A stretch of DNA of 37,938 nucleotides. It comes from Gemmatimonadaceae bacterium. Lineage in GTDB: Bacteria > Gemmatimonadota > Gemmatimonadetes > Gemmatimonadales > Gemmatimonadaceae. Made by a program: the position numbers and the translations under genes. Under the pieces are notes generated by a model. The model was not told the DNA's origin and did no database searches. It saw only the letters and a list, made by a program, of their open reading frames with translations. The stretch covers positions 1 through 37,938 of the forward strand of contig JAICLZ010000041.1 of NCBI GenBank assembly GCA_025929535.1, read 5' to 3'. Shown piece by piece: positions 7,431-16,510 of this stretch (the stretch's first letter is position 1; each line of letters opens with the position of its first letter).

Positions 7431-9203
7431 CTAGAAGCGATGCCTCAGGCGCACGAGCAGATTCACGGGATTGCTCCAGTCCGTGAGCGACTTTGCCAGA
7501 TAGATGCCGACGTAGTGCAGGTCGACACCCGCACCGGCGTCGTACTTGAAGGTGCTCAGCGACGGAATCGCGTCCGATGGATAGCGAAGGTCTCCGGCAC
7601 GGGGCCCGGAGATCCATCCGCGTCCGCCATCGGCGAACGCGACGAACGCCACCTCGCGGTCGACGCGAAAGCGCTGCGCGCCATCGGGATCGCGCCGCGC
7701 GAAGAGCCGAATCCGCGAGTCGTGGCGGTACTCGATCTGGCCCAGCAGCATGCGGTCGCAGAGAGCGGGCTGGCCGGAGATCTCCGTCGGTCCGGCGTTG
7801 CACGAGAGCACATCCGGGCCGTGGAACGGCGCCCGGAAATCGTATCCCGGCAGCGTGCCCGCCCCGCCGAGCGCGAAGCGGCGCTCGAGCGGCAGCGACT
7901 GATCTCCGAAACCCGCGCCGACCACGAGCCGGAAGTTCAGCTGCGACTGCGGCGACACGCGATTGTACCGCGTGAAGTCCGCGAGCACCCGCGTGTACCG
8001 AACGCGCACCGCGGTGTAGAGCGGATTGTTTCGCACGAGCGCGCCCGCCGGGCCCTGCACCATGCGATCGGTGCCGCCGCCCTCGAGAGACGCATCGATC
8101 AACCATCCCGTCCACGGGTCGCCCACGTTGTTGCGCGTGTCGAAACGGAAGAGCGCCTCGCCGATCCAGAGCCGCCCATCGTCGAGCACGGGATTCGGGC
8201 GCCAGGTCGCGCTGTTGCGGAGCAGCGTGAACGGATCTCGCGCCTCGCGCGGCTCCCAGCGCTCGTTGCGCACCCCGAGCTCGAGCGAGAGCGTGCGCCC
8301 GGCGTGCGCACTCACCCACGCGTGTCCGCCCTTCGTGTTGTAGTAGTCGCGATAATCCCTGTGCAGAAAGAAGCTCGCGAGCGAGACCTCGCCATCGCGC
8401 AGCTGCCACGATTCCGTGGGGCGCACGAGGTCATATCCCTCGATACCGAAGCGCACGTTGCGCGTGCCGCCCACCGTCAGCTCGCTGCTCGCGTGCCAAC
8501 CGAGGTTCTCGCCCTTCCACGCGAAGTTGTCGGCCGAGCGATAGATGCCGAGCACGGACAGGCGCAGCGTGCCGATGCCGATGTTCTGGCGAATCGCCGG
8601 TCCGCCGATCACGGGCAGCCCCTCGACTCTGTTGTACGGGCCGCCGACGAGCGTGAAGCCGTGGCGCTGCCGCACGTGCCGCCTGAGCCAGTGTTTGAAC
8701 CAGCTCGCGTCGGGAATCTCCGCGCCCTCGGGAGATTCCGCGATGATGAGCTCTCCCGATTGGCGGAAGCGCAGCGCATCGGTGTGCACCTGCACCGCGC
8801 CGCCGACGGTCGAGCTGTCGGCGCCCGTTGCCGTGCCGCCCGTGACGATCAGATCCTTGTCGACGTGGCCACCGGGCTCGATCGTGACGGGGCCGTTCAC
8901 CACGATCACGCTGCCGTGCACCTTCCCGGCGATCGTGAGCGGGCCCCACAGTACCGCGATGTTTCCCGGCACCGAGTCGCCAGCGGCGATCGAGGTCGGT
9001 CCGGTGTTCCGGATGGCGGCGACGGCGTTGAACAGATACGCGATCTCCGACGCGTCGTCGTATGACAGCGTGTCGCTCGTGGTATCCTGTGCCAACGAGT
9101 CCTGTGCGCGCTGCGCGGCCTGTGCGCCGGCGCTCGCGGCGAGTGAGGCGCACGCGAGCACTGCCAGCGCACCGATGTGCACGCACTGCCGCGCGCGGTT
9201 CAT
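7431..9203 (-). CDS. Omp85-like outer-membrane barrel with bactofilin-like N-terminal beta segment
   Basis: About 590 residues with a signal peptide (HIGALAVLACASLAASAGAQA). Residues about 75-130 form short repeated strands (GPLTIAGKVHGSVIVVNGP, GGHVDKDLIVTGGTATG) like those of bactofilins and other beta-helix proteins. The rest is amphipathic beta, with RFALGGAGTLPGYDF, close to the conserved barrel motif of the bacterial surface-antigen (Omp85/BamA/TamA) family, and it ends in RLRHRF with a terminal Phe as expected for a BAM substrate. POTRA domains are not apparent. ATG 9203 gives an ATGA overlap with the response-regulator stop; an in-frame ATG at 9215 is the alternative. Likely role: an outer-membrane protein regulated by, or sensed with, the adjacent two-component system. 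Confidence 0.82.
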   Translation of the reverse strand: MNRARQCVHIGALAVLACASLAASAGAQAAQRAQDSLAQDTTSDTLSYDDASEIAYLFNAVAAIRNTGPTSIAAGDSVPGNIAVLWGPLTIAGKVHGSVIVVNGPVTIEPGGHVDKDLIVTGGTATGADSSTVGGAVQVHTDALRFRQSGELIIAESPEGAEIPDASWFKHWLRRHVRQRHGFTLVGGPYNRVEGLPVIGGPAIRQNIGIGTLRLSVLGIYRSADNFAWKGENLGWHASSELTVGGTRNVRFGIEGYDLVRPTESWQLRDGEVSLASFFLHRDYRDYYNTKGGHAWVSAHAGRTLSLELGVRNERWEPREARDPFTLLRNSATWRPNPVLDDGRLWIGEALFRFDTRNNVGDPWTGWLIDASLEGGGTDRMVQGPAGALVRNNPLYTAVRVRYTRVLADFTRYNRVSPQSQLNFRLVVGAGFGDQSLPLERRFALGGAGTLPGYDFRAPFHGPDVLSCNAGPTEISGQPALCDRMLLGQIEYRHDSRIRLFARRDPDGAQRFRVDREVAFVAFADGGRGWISGPRAGDLRYPSDAIPSLSTFKYDAGAGVDLHYVGIYLAKSLTDWSNPVNLLVRLRHRF

Positions 9204-10570
9204 GCTCCGTTCCATTCGATCGACAGCCGCCGCATCCGGCGATAGAGATTCGGACGATCGGTGCGCAGCCTCCGCGCCGCCTCCGCCACATTGCCGTTCG
9301 CTGCGGTGAGCGCCTGCGAGATGAGCGCGCGCTCGTAGTCGTCGAGCGCATCGCCCAGCGGCTTGTCGGTATCCACCGCGGCAGGCGCGCCACTGGGAGG
9401 CGTCATGCGACCGATCGCGAGCACGGCCCCCACATCGCTGGCTGTGACGTCCGTGCCCGCGTGCAGGATGCCGAGCCGTTCCACGATGTTCGCGAGCTCG
9501 CGCACATTGCCGGGCCAGCGATAGCGCCGCATCAGATCGAGCGCGCCCGGAGTCCAGCGCGGCGCGGGATAGCCGCGCGCGCGGCCCAGCATCGAGAAGT
9601 GCAGCACGAGCGCGTCGATGTCGTCCACGCGGTCGCGCAGCGGCGGCAGCTGCATCGGGATGACGTTGAGCCGGAAATACAGGTCCTCGCGAAAGCTTCC
9701 ATCGGCCACGATCTTCTCGAGATCCTTGTTCGTGGCCGCGACGATCCTGACGTTCACCGGAATCGGCTTCCCGCCACCCACGCGCTCGATCTCCTTTGCC
9801 TCGATCGCGCGCAGCAGCTTCGCCTGCGCCTCGGCGCCCAGATCGCCCACTTCGTCCATGAACAGCGTGCCCTGATCTGCGAGCTCGAAGCGCCCGATGC
9901 GCCGGTCCGTCGCGCCGGTGAAGGCGCCGCGCTCGTGTCCGAACATTTCGCTCTCGACGAGATCGCGCGGGATCGCGGCGCAGTTCACGCGCACGAACGG
10001 CTTGTCGCGGCGCGGGCTCCCATAGTGGATCGCCGCGGCCACGAGCTCCTTTCCCGTGCCCGATTCACCCATCACCAGCACCCGCGCCTCACTCGGCGCA
10101 ATCCGCGCGATCATCTCGCGCACGCGCTCGATCGCCGCGCTCTTCCCGACCATGTCGCCCGTGAGCCCGAACTCCTCGCGCAGCGTCTGCGCCTCGCGCC
10201 GCGCCTGGCGAAGCTCGAGCGCAGAACGGATGGTGAGGAGCATCGCCTCGTGCGTGAGCGGCTTCTCGAGAAAGTGAAAGGCGCCGAGCTTGGTGGCGCG
10301 CACGGCGTCGCTGAGCTCCGCGCGCCCGCTCATCATGACCACCGGAAGCGAGGGAAACCGCTCGCGCAGCTGGCTCAGCGCAGCCATGCCATCGAGCTCG
10401 CCGGGCATCATGAGGTCGAGCAGCACGGCATCTGGCTCGCGCTCCGCAGCCGCGCGCACGCCCGCCGCGCCGTTGGCCGCGTCGCGCACGCTGAAGCCTT
10501 CGCCGCTCAGGATCGCGCCGACCATGCGCCGGATGTTCGGCTCGTCGTCGACGACCAGAATCTCAGGCAT
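9200..10570 (-). CDS. Sigma54-dependent NtrC-family response regulator
   Basis: 456 residues with three domains. The receiver domain (1-120) has DDE near the start and phospho-acceptor D52 in LLDLMMP. The AAA+ domain has Walker A GESGTGKE (168-175), the sigma54-contact loop GAFTGA (215-220), Walker B GTLFMDE and the FRLNVIPMQLPPLRDR segment. The C-terminal Fis-type helix-turn-helix is NVAEAARRLRTDRPNLYRRM. It activates RpoN-dependent promoters when phosphorylated, most likely by the NtrY-like kinase two genes upstream in the operon. Three bases separate it from the small membrane-protein gene, and its stop overlaps the barrel-gene start. No convincing -24/-12 sigma54 promoter was found by eye in the window. 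Confidence 0.95.
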   Translation of the reverse strand: MPEILVVDDEPNIRRMVGAILSGEGFSVRDAANGAAGVRAAAEREPDAVLLDLMMPGELDGMAALSQLRERFPSLPVVMMSGRAELSDAVRATKLGAFHFLEKPLTHEAMLLTIRSALELRQARREAQTLREEFGLTGDMVGKSAAIERVREMIARIAPSEARVLVMGESGTGKELVAAAIHYGSPRRDKPFVRVNCAAIPRDLVESEMFGHERGAFTGATDRRIGRFELADQGTLFMDEVGDLGAEAQAKLLRAIEAKEIERVGGGKPIPVNVRIVAATNKDLEKIVADGSFREDLYFRLNVIPMQLPPLRDRVDDIDALVLHFSMLGRARGYPAPRWTPGALDLMRRYRWPGNVRELANIVERLGILHAGTDVTASDVGAVLAIGRMTPPSGAPAAVDTDKPLGDALDDYERALISQALTAANGNVAEAARRLRTDRPNLYRRMRRLSIEWNGA

Positions 10571-10573
10571 CGC

Positions 10574-10858
10574 TCATGGCTGCTTTGGCGGAAGCGCCTG
10601 CGATTGCTGACGGTCGCTCAGCAGCTTGGTGGTGAAGCGCTGCCCTTCGGAGATGCGCTCGACCTCCACCGCAATCGAATCGATCGCCTGCTCCATGCGC
10701 TCGAGCCGCTGCTGCAACTCCTGCGGCACCTTGGGTTGCAGCGACTCGCGATCGATCTTGCGCCCGAACGCCCGCGCGACGGGGTAGAGCACCGCGGTAA
10801 AGCCCATCATCACGAAGAGCACGATTGGTATCAGTTCGCCTGGAATTGGGGGCATCAT
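10574..10858 (-). CDS. Small membrane-anchored coiled-coil protein
   Basis: 94 residues. One N-terminal transmembrane helix (IPIVLFVMMGFTAVLYPVA) is followed by a probable coiled coil (PQELQQRLERMEQAIDSIAVEVERISEGQRF) and a short Gln/Pro-rich tail. The start is ATGATGA: two possible ATGs (10858 and 10855) overlap the kinase stop, with AGGAGG directly upstream, so it is coupled to the kinase. Its place between the kinase and regulator genes suggests an accessory or adaptor role in sensing, which is inference. No family name was recognised. Confidence 0.8.
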   Translation of the reverse strand: MMPPIPGELIPIVLFVMMGFTAVLYPVARAFGRKIDRESLQPKVPQELQQRLERMEQAIDSIAVEVERISEGQRFTTKLLSDRQQSQALPPKQP

Positions 10859-12096
10859 TCCTCCTCTGTTTCCGTTTCCATCCCGCTTCCATCGAGCGGA
10901 AGCGCCATCACGATCTCCGTTCCTTCTCCCTTCGTGCTGCTCGCGTCCACGAGTCCGTGGTGCGCGAGCACCGTCTGGCGCACGATCGCGAGTCCCAGCC
11001 CCGTTCCGCCAGGCTTGCTCGTGACGTACGGCTGCCAGATGGTGGCGAGCCGCTCGGGGGGAATTCCCGCGCCCGTGTCGCGCACGCGCAACTCCACCAT
11101 TGGCCGCCCGTCGATCATTCGCCGCGCAACCGAGATCACCACGAGACCGGTCTCGCCGCTCGCCTCGACCGCGTTGATCACGATGTTGGTGAGCGCGCGT
11201 GACAGCGCGTCGTGATAGCCGCGCACGAGCGGCACGTTCTCATCCCACACCTCCACGTCGACCGTCACGCCTTCGCCGCTCAGCGAATGCGCAACCGCAC
11301 GCGCGAGCTCCACCAGATCCACCTCCGCGGCCGTGCCCTCCGGCAGCGTCCCGAACTGCGCGAAGCTCCGCGCCATCAGCTCCAGTCGCCGCGATTCCGT
11401 CTCCAACACCTCGATGTACTCGGTCAGGCGCGTGTCGCCCGCGCTCGCGCGACGAAGGCTCGTCACCGCGAGCCGAATGGGCGTGAGCGGATTCTTGAGC
11501 TCGTGCGCCACGCGCCGCGCGGTCTCGCGAAACGCCTCCAGCCGCTCCGCCTCGAGCTCCCGCTCGCGCGCCGCTGCGAGCGCGCTTGCCATCTTCCGCA
11601 TCCGGCGCCTGAGCGTCTCGAACTCCGGCGCTCCGCGTCGCGGCGGCCCCTCAGGCAACGGACGTCCGCGCGCGATCAGCTCCGTCCACTCCACCACCTC
11701 GCTCAAGGGCCGACTCAGTTGCCGGCTCAGATGGCCCGCGGTGCGCGATGCGATGAGTGCGAGCAGCGCGATGCCGATCGCCGCGACGGCCGCGGCGATC
11801 ACCACGATCCGCGAGATCAGGTATCCCACACGGGATGCCTGCTCGAGCGAATTGGCGAGCACCTGCTCGTGCTCGGCCACCGCCGCTTCCTGCCCCGGCG
11901 TGAGGCCGGCCGCGCGAGCGGCGGCGATCGCCCTGCGACCCGTGTTCGCCGCGTGCTCCCAGGGCGCGCGTCCGCTCAGCACCGGAAGCGCGTTGCGCAC
12001 GAGCTCCGCACCGCCCAGAAGCAGAAAGCTCGAAGGGATCAGTGCGAAGAGCACGAGAGAGATGAGCACACGCGCCCGGAAACTGAGCCGCTTCAC
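10855..12096 (-). CDS. NtrY-like membrane sensor histidine kinase
   Basis: 413 residues. Two transmembrane helices (about 9-29 and 93-116) enclose a short periplasmic loop of about 60 residues. A HAMP-like linker follows, then HisKA with VAHELKNPLTPIRLAV (phospho-acceptor H198), an H-box characteristic of NtrY-type kinases. The ATPase domain has NIVINAVEA (N box), VRDTGAGIPPE (G1) and GGTGLGLAIVRQTV (G2). No PAS domain is evident. It is the first gene of the minus-strand operon; GTG at 12096 is used because the ATG just upstream is out of frame and stops after three codons. The partner is almost certainly the NtrC-type regulator at 9200-10570. Confidence 0.93.
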   Translation of the reverse strand: MKRLSFRARVLISLVLFALIPSSFLLLGGAELVRNALPVLSGRAPWEHAANTGRRAIAAARAAGLTPGQEAAVAEHEQVLANSLEQASRVGYLISRIVVIAAAVAAIGIALLALIASRTAGHLSRQLSRPLSEVVEWTELIARGRPLPEGPPRRGAPEFETLRRRMRKMASALAAARERELEAERLEAFRETARRVAHELKNPLTPIRLAVTSLRRASAGDTRLTEYIEVLETESRRLELMARSFAQFGTLPEGTAAEVDLVELARAVAHSLSGEGVTVDVEVWDENVPLVRGYHDALSRALTNIVINAVEASGETGLVVISVARRMIDGRPMVELRVRDTGAGIPPERLATIWQPYVTSKPGGTGLGLAIVRQTVLAHHGLVDASSTKGEGTEIVMALPLDGSGMETETEEE

Positions 12097-12245
12097 CGTG
12101 TCATGTACGGGTGGGTTTCGAGGACTGTTTCATCTTGCGACAGTCAGAAGGTAGCCCGCGCGGCCGAGCACGTGTAGGGCTCGTCTTCCCTCGACTGCCC
12201 AACTCGTTGTAGATTACGGGATTGTATGCGTGTAGCTCGCTCCTG

Positions 12246-13829
12246 ATGTCGCATGACTGGACGCTTGATCGCGTCCTTTCCGCACGTGCCGGCGAGCACC
12301 CGGATCGTACGGCGTTGGTGGCGAACGGTCGCGCGCTCACGTACGCACTGGTGAGCGCGAAAGCCGCGGCGTTGGCCGCGGCGCTGGCCGAGTTGGGAAT
12401 CGGAGCGGGCGATCGCATCGCGATCGTGATGCCGAATTGGTCCGAGTGGGTGATCGCACTCCTCGCGGCCGCGAAACTGGGATCAACGGTCGTACCCGTG
12501 AATCCCCGGCTCAGCTATCACGAGCTGAAATATCAGCTTCGGCATGCCGAAGCGTCTGCGGTCATTGCGCTCGAGCGGCATCACGGCGTCGACTACCTGC
12601 AGATGTTCGAGGACATGCTCGCGGAGCTGCCGGACCTGCTCTATCTCATTACCGTTGGTGGCGAGGAGCTGTGGTACGACGACCGGATCTTCCAGTTCGA
12701 GGATCTGCTGTCGAGTGGGGCAGGGCGCGACCTTCCGTCCGTCAAGGCAGACGACACGTCGGATCTCGCCCTGATGTACACGTCCGGAACGATGGGCAAG
12801 CCGAAGGGCGTGCGTCTCTCGCATCGAGCAATCGTCGAGATGGCGCAGCACGGCGGCGAGCTCCTCGAGATGGAGCCGGCCGATCGCGTGCTCGCGATGG
12901 TGCCGTTCTTCACGCTCTTCGGCTTGAGTGTGCTGATCGGTGCGTTGGCCGCTGGTGCCACCCTGGTGTTGCAGGACGAGTTCGATGCCACGGGTGCCGT
13001 AGCGCTGCTGCAGCGGGAGCGGGTCACGGTGATGCACGGCGTGCCCACGATGTACTCGCTGATCATGCGCTCGCCGGACTTCGATCCGGCAGCTTTTCCA
13101 TCGCTGCGCACCGGCGTGATTGCCGGTGGAGCGGTGTCGGAAGAACTGGTGAGGCGCATTCGGCGCTGGTGCAACGTGCAGCTCGCATACGGGCTCACGG
13201 AAACCGGCGCGACGATGACGATGACACGCTTCTCGGATCCGGCGGACAAGCGCCTCACCACGGTGGGTCGCGCGATTCCCGGCGTCGAGATCAAGGCGGT
13301 GGATGTCGTCACCGGTGCGCTGCACGGGCCCGAAGCGGTCGGCGAGCTTGCCGTCCGCGGGCCGAACGTGATGCAAGGCTATGTTCGCATGCCGACGGAG
13401 ACCGCCCGGTCGTTCTCCCCGGAAGGCTTCTTCCTCACTGGTGATCTGGGGATCATCGACGAGGAAGGCTACGTGCGAATCGTGGGGCGCCGCAGGGAGA
13501 CGATCGTGCGCGGAGGATTTCAGATCTATCCACGCGAAGTCGAAGATCAGCTCCGTGCGCATCCCGCGGTGGACGACGTCTGCGTGATCGGTATCCCCCA
13601 CGACATTCTGGGAGAGCTGGTCTGCGCGTGCGTCGTTCCGGTGGAAGGAGCGGTCATCACTGGAGGCGAGCTGAAAGCATTCGCCCGCGACACGGTGGCC
13701 GAGTACAAATTCCCTGATCTCGTTCGCTTTTTCGATGCCTTCCCGATGACCGGGAGCGGAAAGGTGCGGCGGCGAGAGCTCGAGCGCATGGTCGCGCTCG
13801 ATCACACAGCAATGAGCTCCGCGATGTGA
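12246..13829 (+). CDS. AMP-forming acyl-CoA synthetase (long-chain fatty acid-CoA ligase type)
   Basis: 527 residues from ATG 12246. It activates a carboxylic acid with ATP and CoA in the cytosol (ANL superfamily). Motifs: [19 protein letters not shown] (ATP P-loop), [10 protein letters not shown] (adenine/substrate motif), [32 protein letters not shown] with the hinge region split across it, and [10 protein letters not shown] with the C-terminal catalytic Lys. The overall layout is that of fatty acyl-CoA ligases, but the acid substrate cannot be read from sequence. An in-frame TTG at 12222 would extend it by 8 residues; the ATG is preferred. It is divergent from the kinase operon, with about 150 bp between them. 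Confidence 0.9.
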   Translation: MSHDWTLDRVLSARAGEHPDRTALVANGRALTYALVSAKAAALAAALAELGIGAGDRIAIVMPNWSEWVIALLAAAKLGSTVVPVNPRLSYHELKYQLRHAEASAVIALERHHGVDYLQMFEDMLAELPDLLYLITVGGEELWYDDRIFQFEDLLSSGAGRDLPSVKADDTSDLALMYTSGTMGKPKGVRLSHRAIVEMAQHGGELLEMEPADRVLAMVPFFTLFGLSVLIGALAAGATLVLQDEFDATGAVALLQRERVTVMHGVPTMYSLIMRSPDFDPAAFPSLRTGVIAGGAVSEELVRRIRRWCNVQLAYGLTETGATMTMTRFSDPADKRLTTVGRAIPGVEIKAVDVVTGALHGPEAVGELAVRGPNVMQGYVRMPTETARSFSPEGFFLTGDLGIIDEEGYVRIVGRRRETIVRGGFQIYPREVEDQLRAHPAVDDVCVIGIPHDILGELVCACVVPVEGAVITGGELKAFARDTVAEYKFPDLVRFFDAFPMTGSGKVRRRELERMVALDHTAMSSAM

Positions 13830-13852
13830 GCTCGCACACCCGATAGGAAGTC

Positions 13853-15643
13853 ATGACCCCGAGAAACAACCGTCCCGTTTCAGCGCCTCGCCCGGCCGCC
13901 GTTCCGATCCATCGCGGCCCGCAGGCGATGTCTCCGGTGGCGGCATCACCGTACACCGCGGCTCCGTTCCAGCACGCGCCCAACGCCGCCCTGCTCATCG
14001 ATTTCGACAACGTCACGATGGGCATCCGCTCCGACCTGGGCCACGAGCTCCGCTCCCTGCTCGGCTCCAGCATCATCAAGGGCAAGGTCGCCGTGCAGCG
14101 CGCCTACGCGGACTGGCGCCGCTATCCGCAGTACGTCGTCCCGCTCGCCGAGTCGTCGATCGACATGATCATGGCGCCGGCCTACGGCTCGTCCAAGAAG
14201 AACGCCACCGACATCCGCCTCGCGATCGACGCGATGGAGCTCGTCTTCAACCGTCCCGAGATCGGCACGTACATCCTGCTGAGCGGCGACTCGGATTTCT
14301 CGAGTCTCGTCATGAAGCTCAAGGAGTACGGCAAGTACGTCATCGGCGTCGGCATTCGCGAGTCGTCGAGCGACCTGCTCGTGCAGAACTGCGACGAGTA
14401 CTACAGCTACAACGCGCTGGCCGGCCTCGTGAAGACGAACGAGGAAGAGAACGTCAAGCGCGACCCGTGGGAGCTCGTGGTCGAGGCAGCGACGCGCATG
14501 AAGCGCAACGGCGACGTGATGCGCTCCGATCGCCTCAAGCAGGTGATGCAGGAGATCGACTCGACGTTCGACGAGAAGGATCTGGGCATGGCGAAGTTCT
14601 CGCGCTTCGCGCAGGAAGCGGCGCAGCGCGGACTCATTCGCGTGACGAAGCTCGAGAACGGCCAGATGGAGATCGACATGGCCGGCGACTCGAAGGCGGC
14701 AGCCAGTCTCCCCGCATCGACATCCGCCGAAGCTGCTCCGCGTCCGACGCTGGAGCGCGGTGGCGAGAGCGCCGATGACAGCGCGCGCCGCGGGCGTCGC
14801 GGCCGCGGAGGCCGCGGAGGTCGTGGACGCGAGCGCGAGCCGCGTGTCGAGAGTGCGACAGCCGTTGCTGCGGCACCCACGGAAGCCGCGGCGCACTTCT
14901 CGCCATCGCTCGAGGCTCCGGTGAGCGCGCCGCCGGCGGAACGCGCGCCCGCAGCAAGAGCGGCGGCCGAGCCGGAGATGGTCGGCGAGCGGCTCACGCG
15001 TGACGAGGCCCTCTCGCTGCTCAAGCGTGCAGTTGCCGAGCTCTCGACGAGCCAGGATGCACCGGTGCCCGCGAGCGCCGTACGCCACAAGGCGCGCGAG
15101 CTGCTGGGTCGTGACAGTGAGACGCTCGACGAGCGCTTCTTCCTTCGCATTCTTCGCGACGCGCACGACGCGGACCTCATCGATCTCCGCAAGCGGGGCG
15201 ACGACTACGAGGTTGCGCCCGCTGCGCCCGTGGCATCGGTAGCCGATCAGCTTGCGGCGGCGGCGCCGGCTGCACCGGAGCCGAGCCAGTCCTCGCGCAG
15301 CGCGGCGAATGCCGCATCGCTGCGCCGTGGGATGCGCAGCCGTGGCCGTGGCGGCGAGCTTCCGCCCGAGCTGTTGAGCCTCGGCGTCATCGGCTCGACT
15401 GCACCGCGCGACAACGACCTCGCGCCGCCTGCATCGGCGCCGGCTCTCGTGCTCGAGGTCGGGGCCGAGCCGGAAGCGAGCGTTCCTGCACCTTCACCTG
15501 CACCCGCGAAACGCGGTCGCGCTCCCGCCAAGACGGCGCGCGCGAAGAAGACCGGCACACCGGCGGCGGCGTCGGCGGAGAAATCCGCTGCGAAGCCGAA
15601 GCGTCCCCGCGCGAAGAAGACGGCGGGAGCAACGGAGGGCTGA
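13853..15643 (+). CDS. NYN-domain putative RNase with two OST-HTH/LOTUS-like modules and an RGG segment
   Basis: 596 residues. A Pro-rich leader (1-42) precedes a NYN/PIN-like nuclease domain (about 44-195) with acidic residues D50 and D52 (LLIDFDNV), D120 (NATDIRLAID) and D146/D148 (LLSGDSDFSSLV). An OST-HTH/LOTUS-like winged helix lies at about 204-275. An Arg/Gly-rich stretch (about 311-328) follows, then an Ala/Pro linker, a second winged-helix-like module (about 382-455) and a Lys/Pro/Ala-rich basic tail (about 555-596). NYN and LOTUS domains are linked to RNA cleavage and RNA binding, so a cytoplasmic RNA-processing or decay role is inferred. The protein is coupled to mpg, which starts 4 bp downstream, although no functional link is known. 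Confidence 0.88.
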   Translation: MTPRNNRPVSAPRPAAVPIHRGPQAMSPVAASPYTAAPFQHAPNAALLIDFDNVTMGIRSDLGHELRSLLGSSIIKGKVAVQRAYADWRRYPQYVVPLAESSIDMIMAPAYGSSKKNATDIRLAIDAMELVFNRPEIGTYILLSGDSDFSSLVMKLKEYGKYVIGVGIRESSSDLLVQNCDEYYSYNALAGLVKTNEEENVKRDPWELVVEAATRMKRNGDVMRSDRLKQVMQEIDSTFDEKDLGMAKFSRFAQEAAQRGLIRVTKLENGQMEIDMAGDSKAAASLPASTSAEAAPRPTLERGGESADDSARRGRRGRGGRGGRGREREPRVESATAVAAAPTEAAAHFSPSLEAPVSAPPAERAPAARAAAEPEMVGERLTRDEALSLLKRAVAELSTSQDAPVPASAVRHKARELLGRDSETLDERFFLRILRDAHDADLIDLRKRGDDYEVAPAAPVASVADQLAAAAPAAPEPSQSSRSAANAASLRRGMRSRGRGGELPPELLSLGVIGSTAPRDNDLAPPASAPALVLEVGAEPEASVPAPSPAPAKRGRAPAKTARAKKTGTPAAASAEKSAAKPKRPRAKKTAGATEG

Positions 15644-15646
15644 GCG

Positions 15647-16288
15647 ATGCCGTCGCGCGTCGCGGCTGAATCGCGACGCATGGGGGCGGGCGCCATGCTC
15701 CCGGCGAAGTTCTACGATCGAGACACCGAGCAGGTCGCCCGCGACCTGCTCGGTGCCGTGTTGCGCTGCACCACGAGCGACGGCGTGGCCAGTGGAAGGA
15801 TCGTGGAGACCGAGGCATACCTCGGCGAGCACGACCTGGCCTGTCATGCGAGTGCGGGGCTCACGGCGCGCACCAGGTGGCTCTATGGCGCACCAGGCAC
15901 CGCGTACGTGTATTTCATCTACGGCGTGCACTGGTGCTTCAACGCGGTCACACGCGCCGTGGGCTCACCGAGCGCGGTGCTGGTGCGCGCGCTCGAGCCG
16001 CTGGACGGAGTGGAGCTCATGCGCGAGCGCCGCGGGGTGACACACGATCGTGATCTCACGAACGGTCCGGGCAAGCTGTGCGAAGCGCTCGGCATCACCG
16101 GCGCGCTGAACGGGCTGCCGCTGCAAACGAGCCCGATCGAGGTCCTGCGCGGCGAGCCGGTGCCGGATTCGCGAGTGCAGGTGACGCCGCGCATCGGGAT
16201 CACGAAGAGCGCGGAGTGGCCGCTCCGATGGTTGGTGCGGGACAATCCGTACGTTTCGAGGACGCCGAAGCGATTGCGGCCGACATAG
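15647..16288 (+). CDS. mpg: DNA-3-methyladenine glycosylase (AAG/MPG family)
   Basis: 213 residues. It excises alkylated purines as the first step of base-excision repair. Family signatures are present in order: ARDLLGAVLRC, GRIVETEAYLGEHDLACHAS with the catalytic Glu in the ETEAY block, RTRWLYGAPGTAYVYFIYGVHWCFN, VLVRALEPLDGVELM, LTNGPGKLCEALGI and TPRIGITKSAEWPLRWLV. ATG 15647 has GGAGGG about 7 bases upstream and lies just after the NYN gene stop. In-frame ATGs at 15680 and 15695 would also keep the whole domain. The gene ends about 165 bp before a strong hairpin shared with the convergent minus-strand operon. Confidence 0.93.
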   Translation: MPSRVAAESRRMGAGAMLPAKFYDRDTEQVARDLLGAVLRCTTSDGVASGRIVETEAYLGEHDLACHASAGLTARTRWLYGAPGTAYVYFIYGVHWCFNAVTRAVGSPSAVLVRALEPLDGVELMRERRGVTHDRDLTNGPGKLCEALGITGALNGLPLQTSPIEVLRGEPVPDSRVQVTPRIGITKSAEWPLRWLVRDNPYVSRTPKRLRPT

Positions 16289-16454
16289 ACTCCGGGCGGG
16301 ACGCCGCACTGCCTTCCGAACCAATCGATCGCAGCCGCCCGGGAGGTTCTACCGTGAAACTGCTTCGTGTGAGCGTGCCGTTTCTGGTTCGCGAGCCATC
16401 TCTGCTGATCACCCGGGAGCTCACCGTGAACGCACACGCATTCCAGCACAAGGA

Positions 16455-16485
16455 AACGGCGGCGCTCGAGAGGAGCGCCGCCGTT
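16455..16485. terminator. Bidirectional hairpin between convergent transcripts
   Basis: AACGGCGGCGCT (16455-16466) and AGCGCCGCCGTT (16474-16485) form a perfect 12-bp stem with loop CGAGAGG. T-rich tails on both sides are short. It separates the mpg transcript from the minus-strand barrel gene, whose stop is at 16511. Confidence 0.75.
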
Positions 16486-16510
16486 CGTGTTTCGCGAGAG
16501 TCGCTGATCC

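Noticed and set aside
9062..11215. Long plus-strand frame (717 codons) opposite the regulator and kinase genes
   Set aside because: Mirror of real minus-strand genes with complete domain motifs; its composition is Arg/His-rich and unlike a protein.
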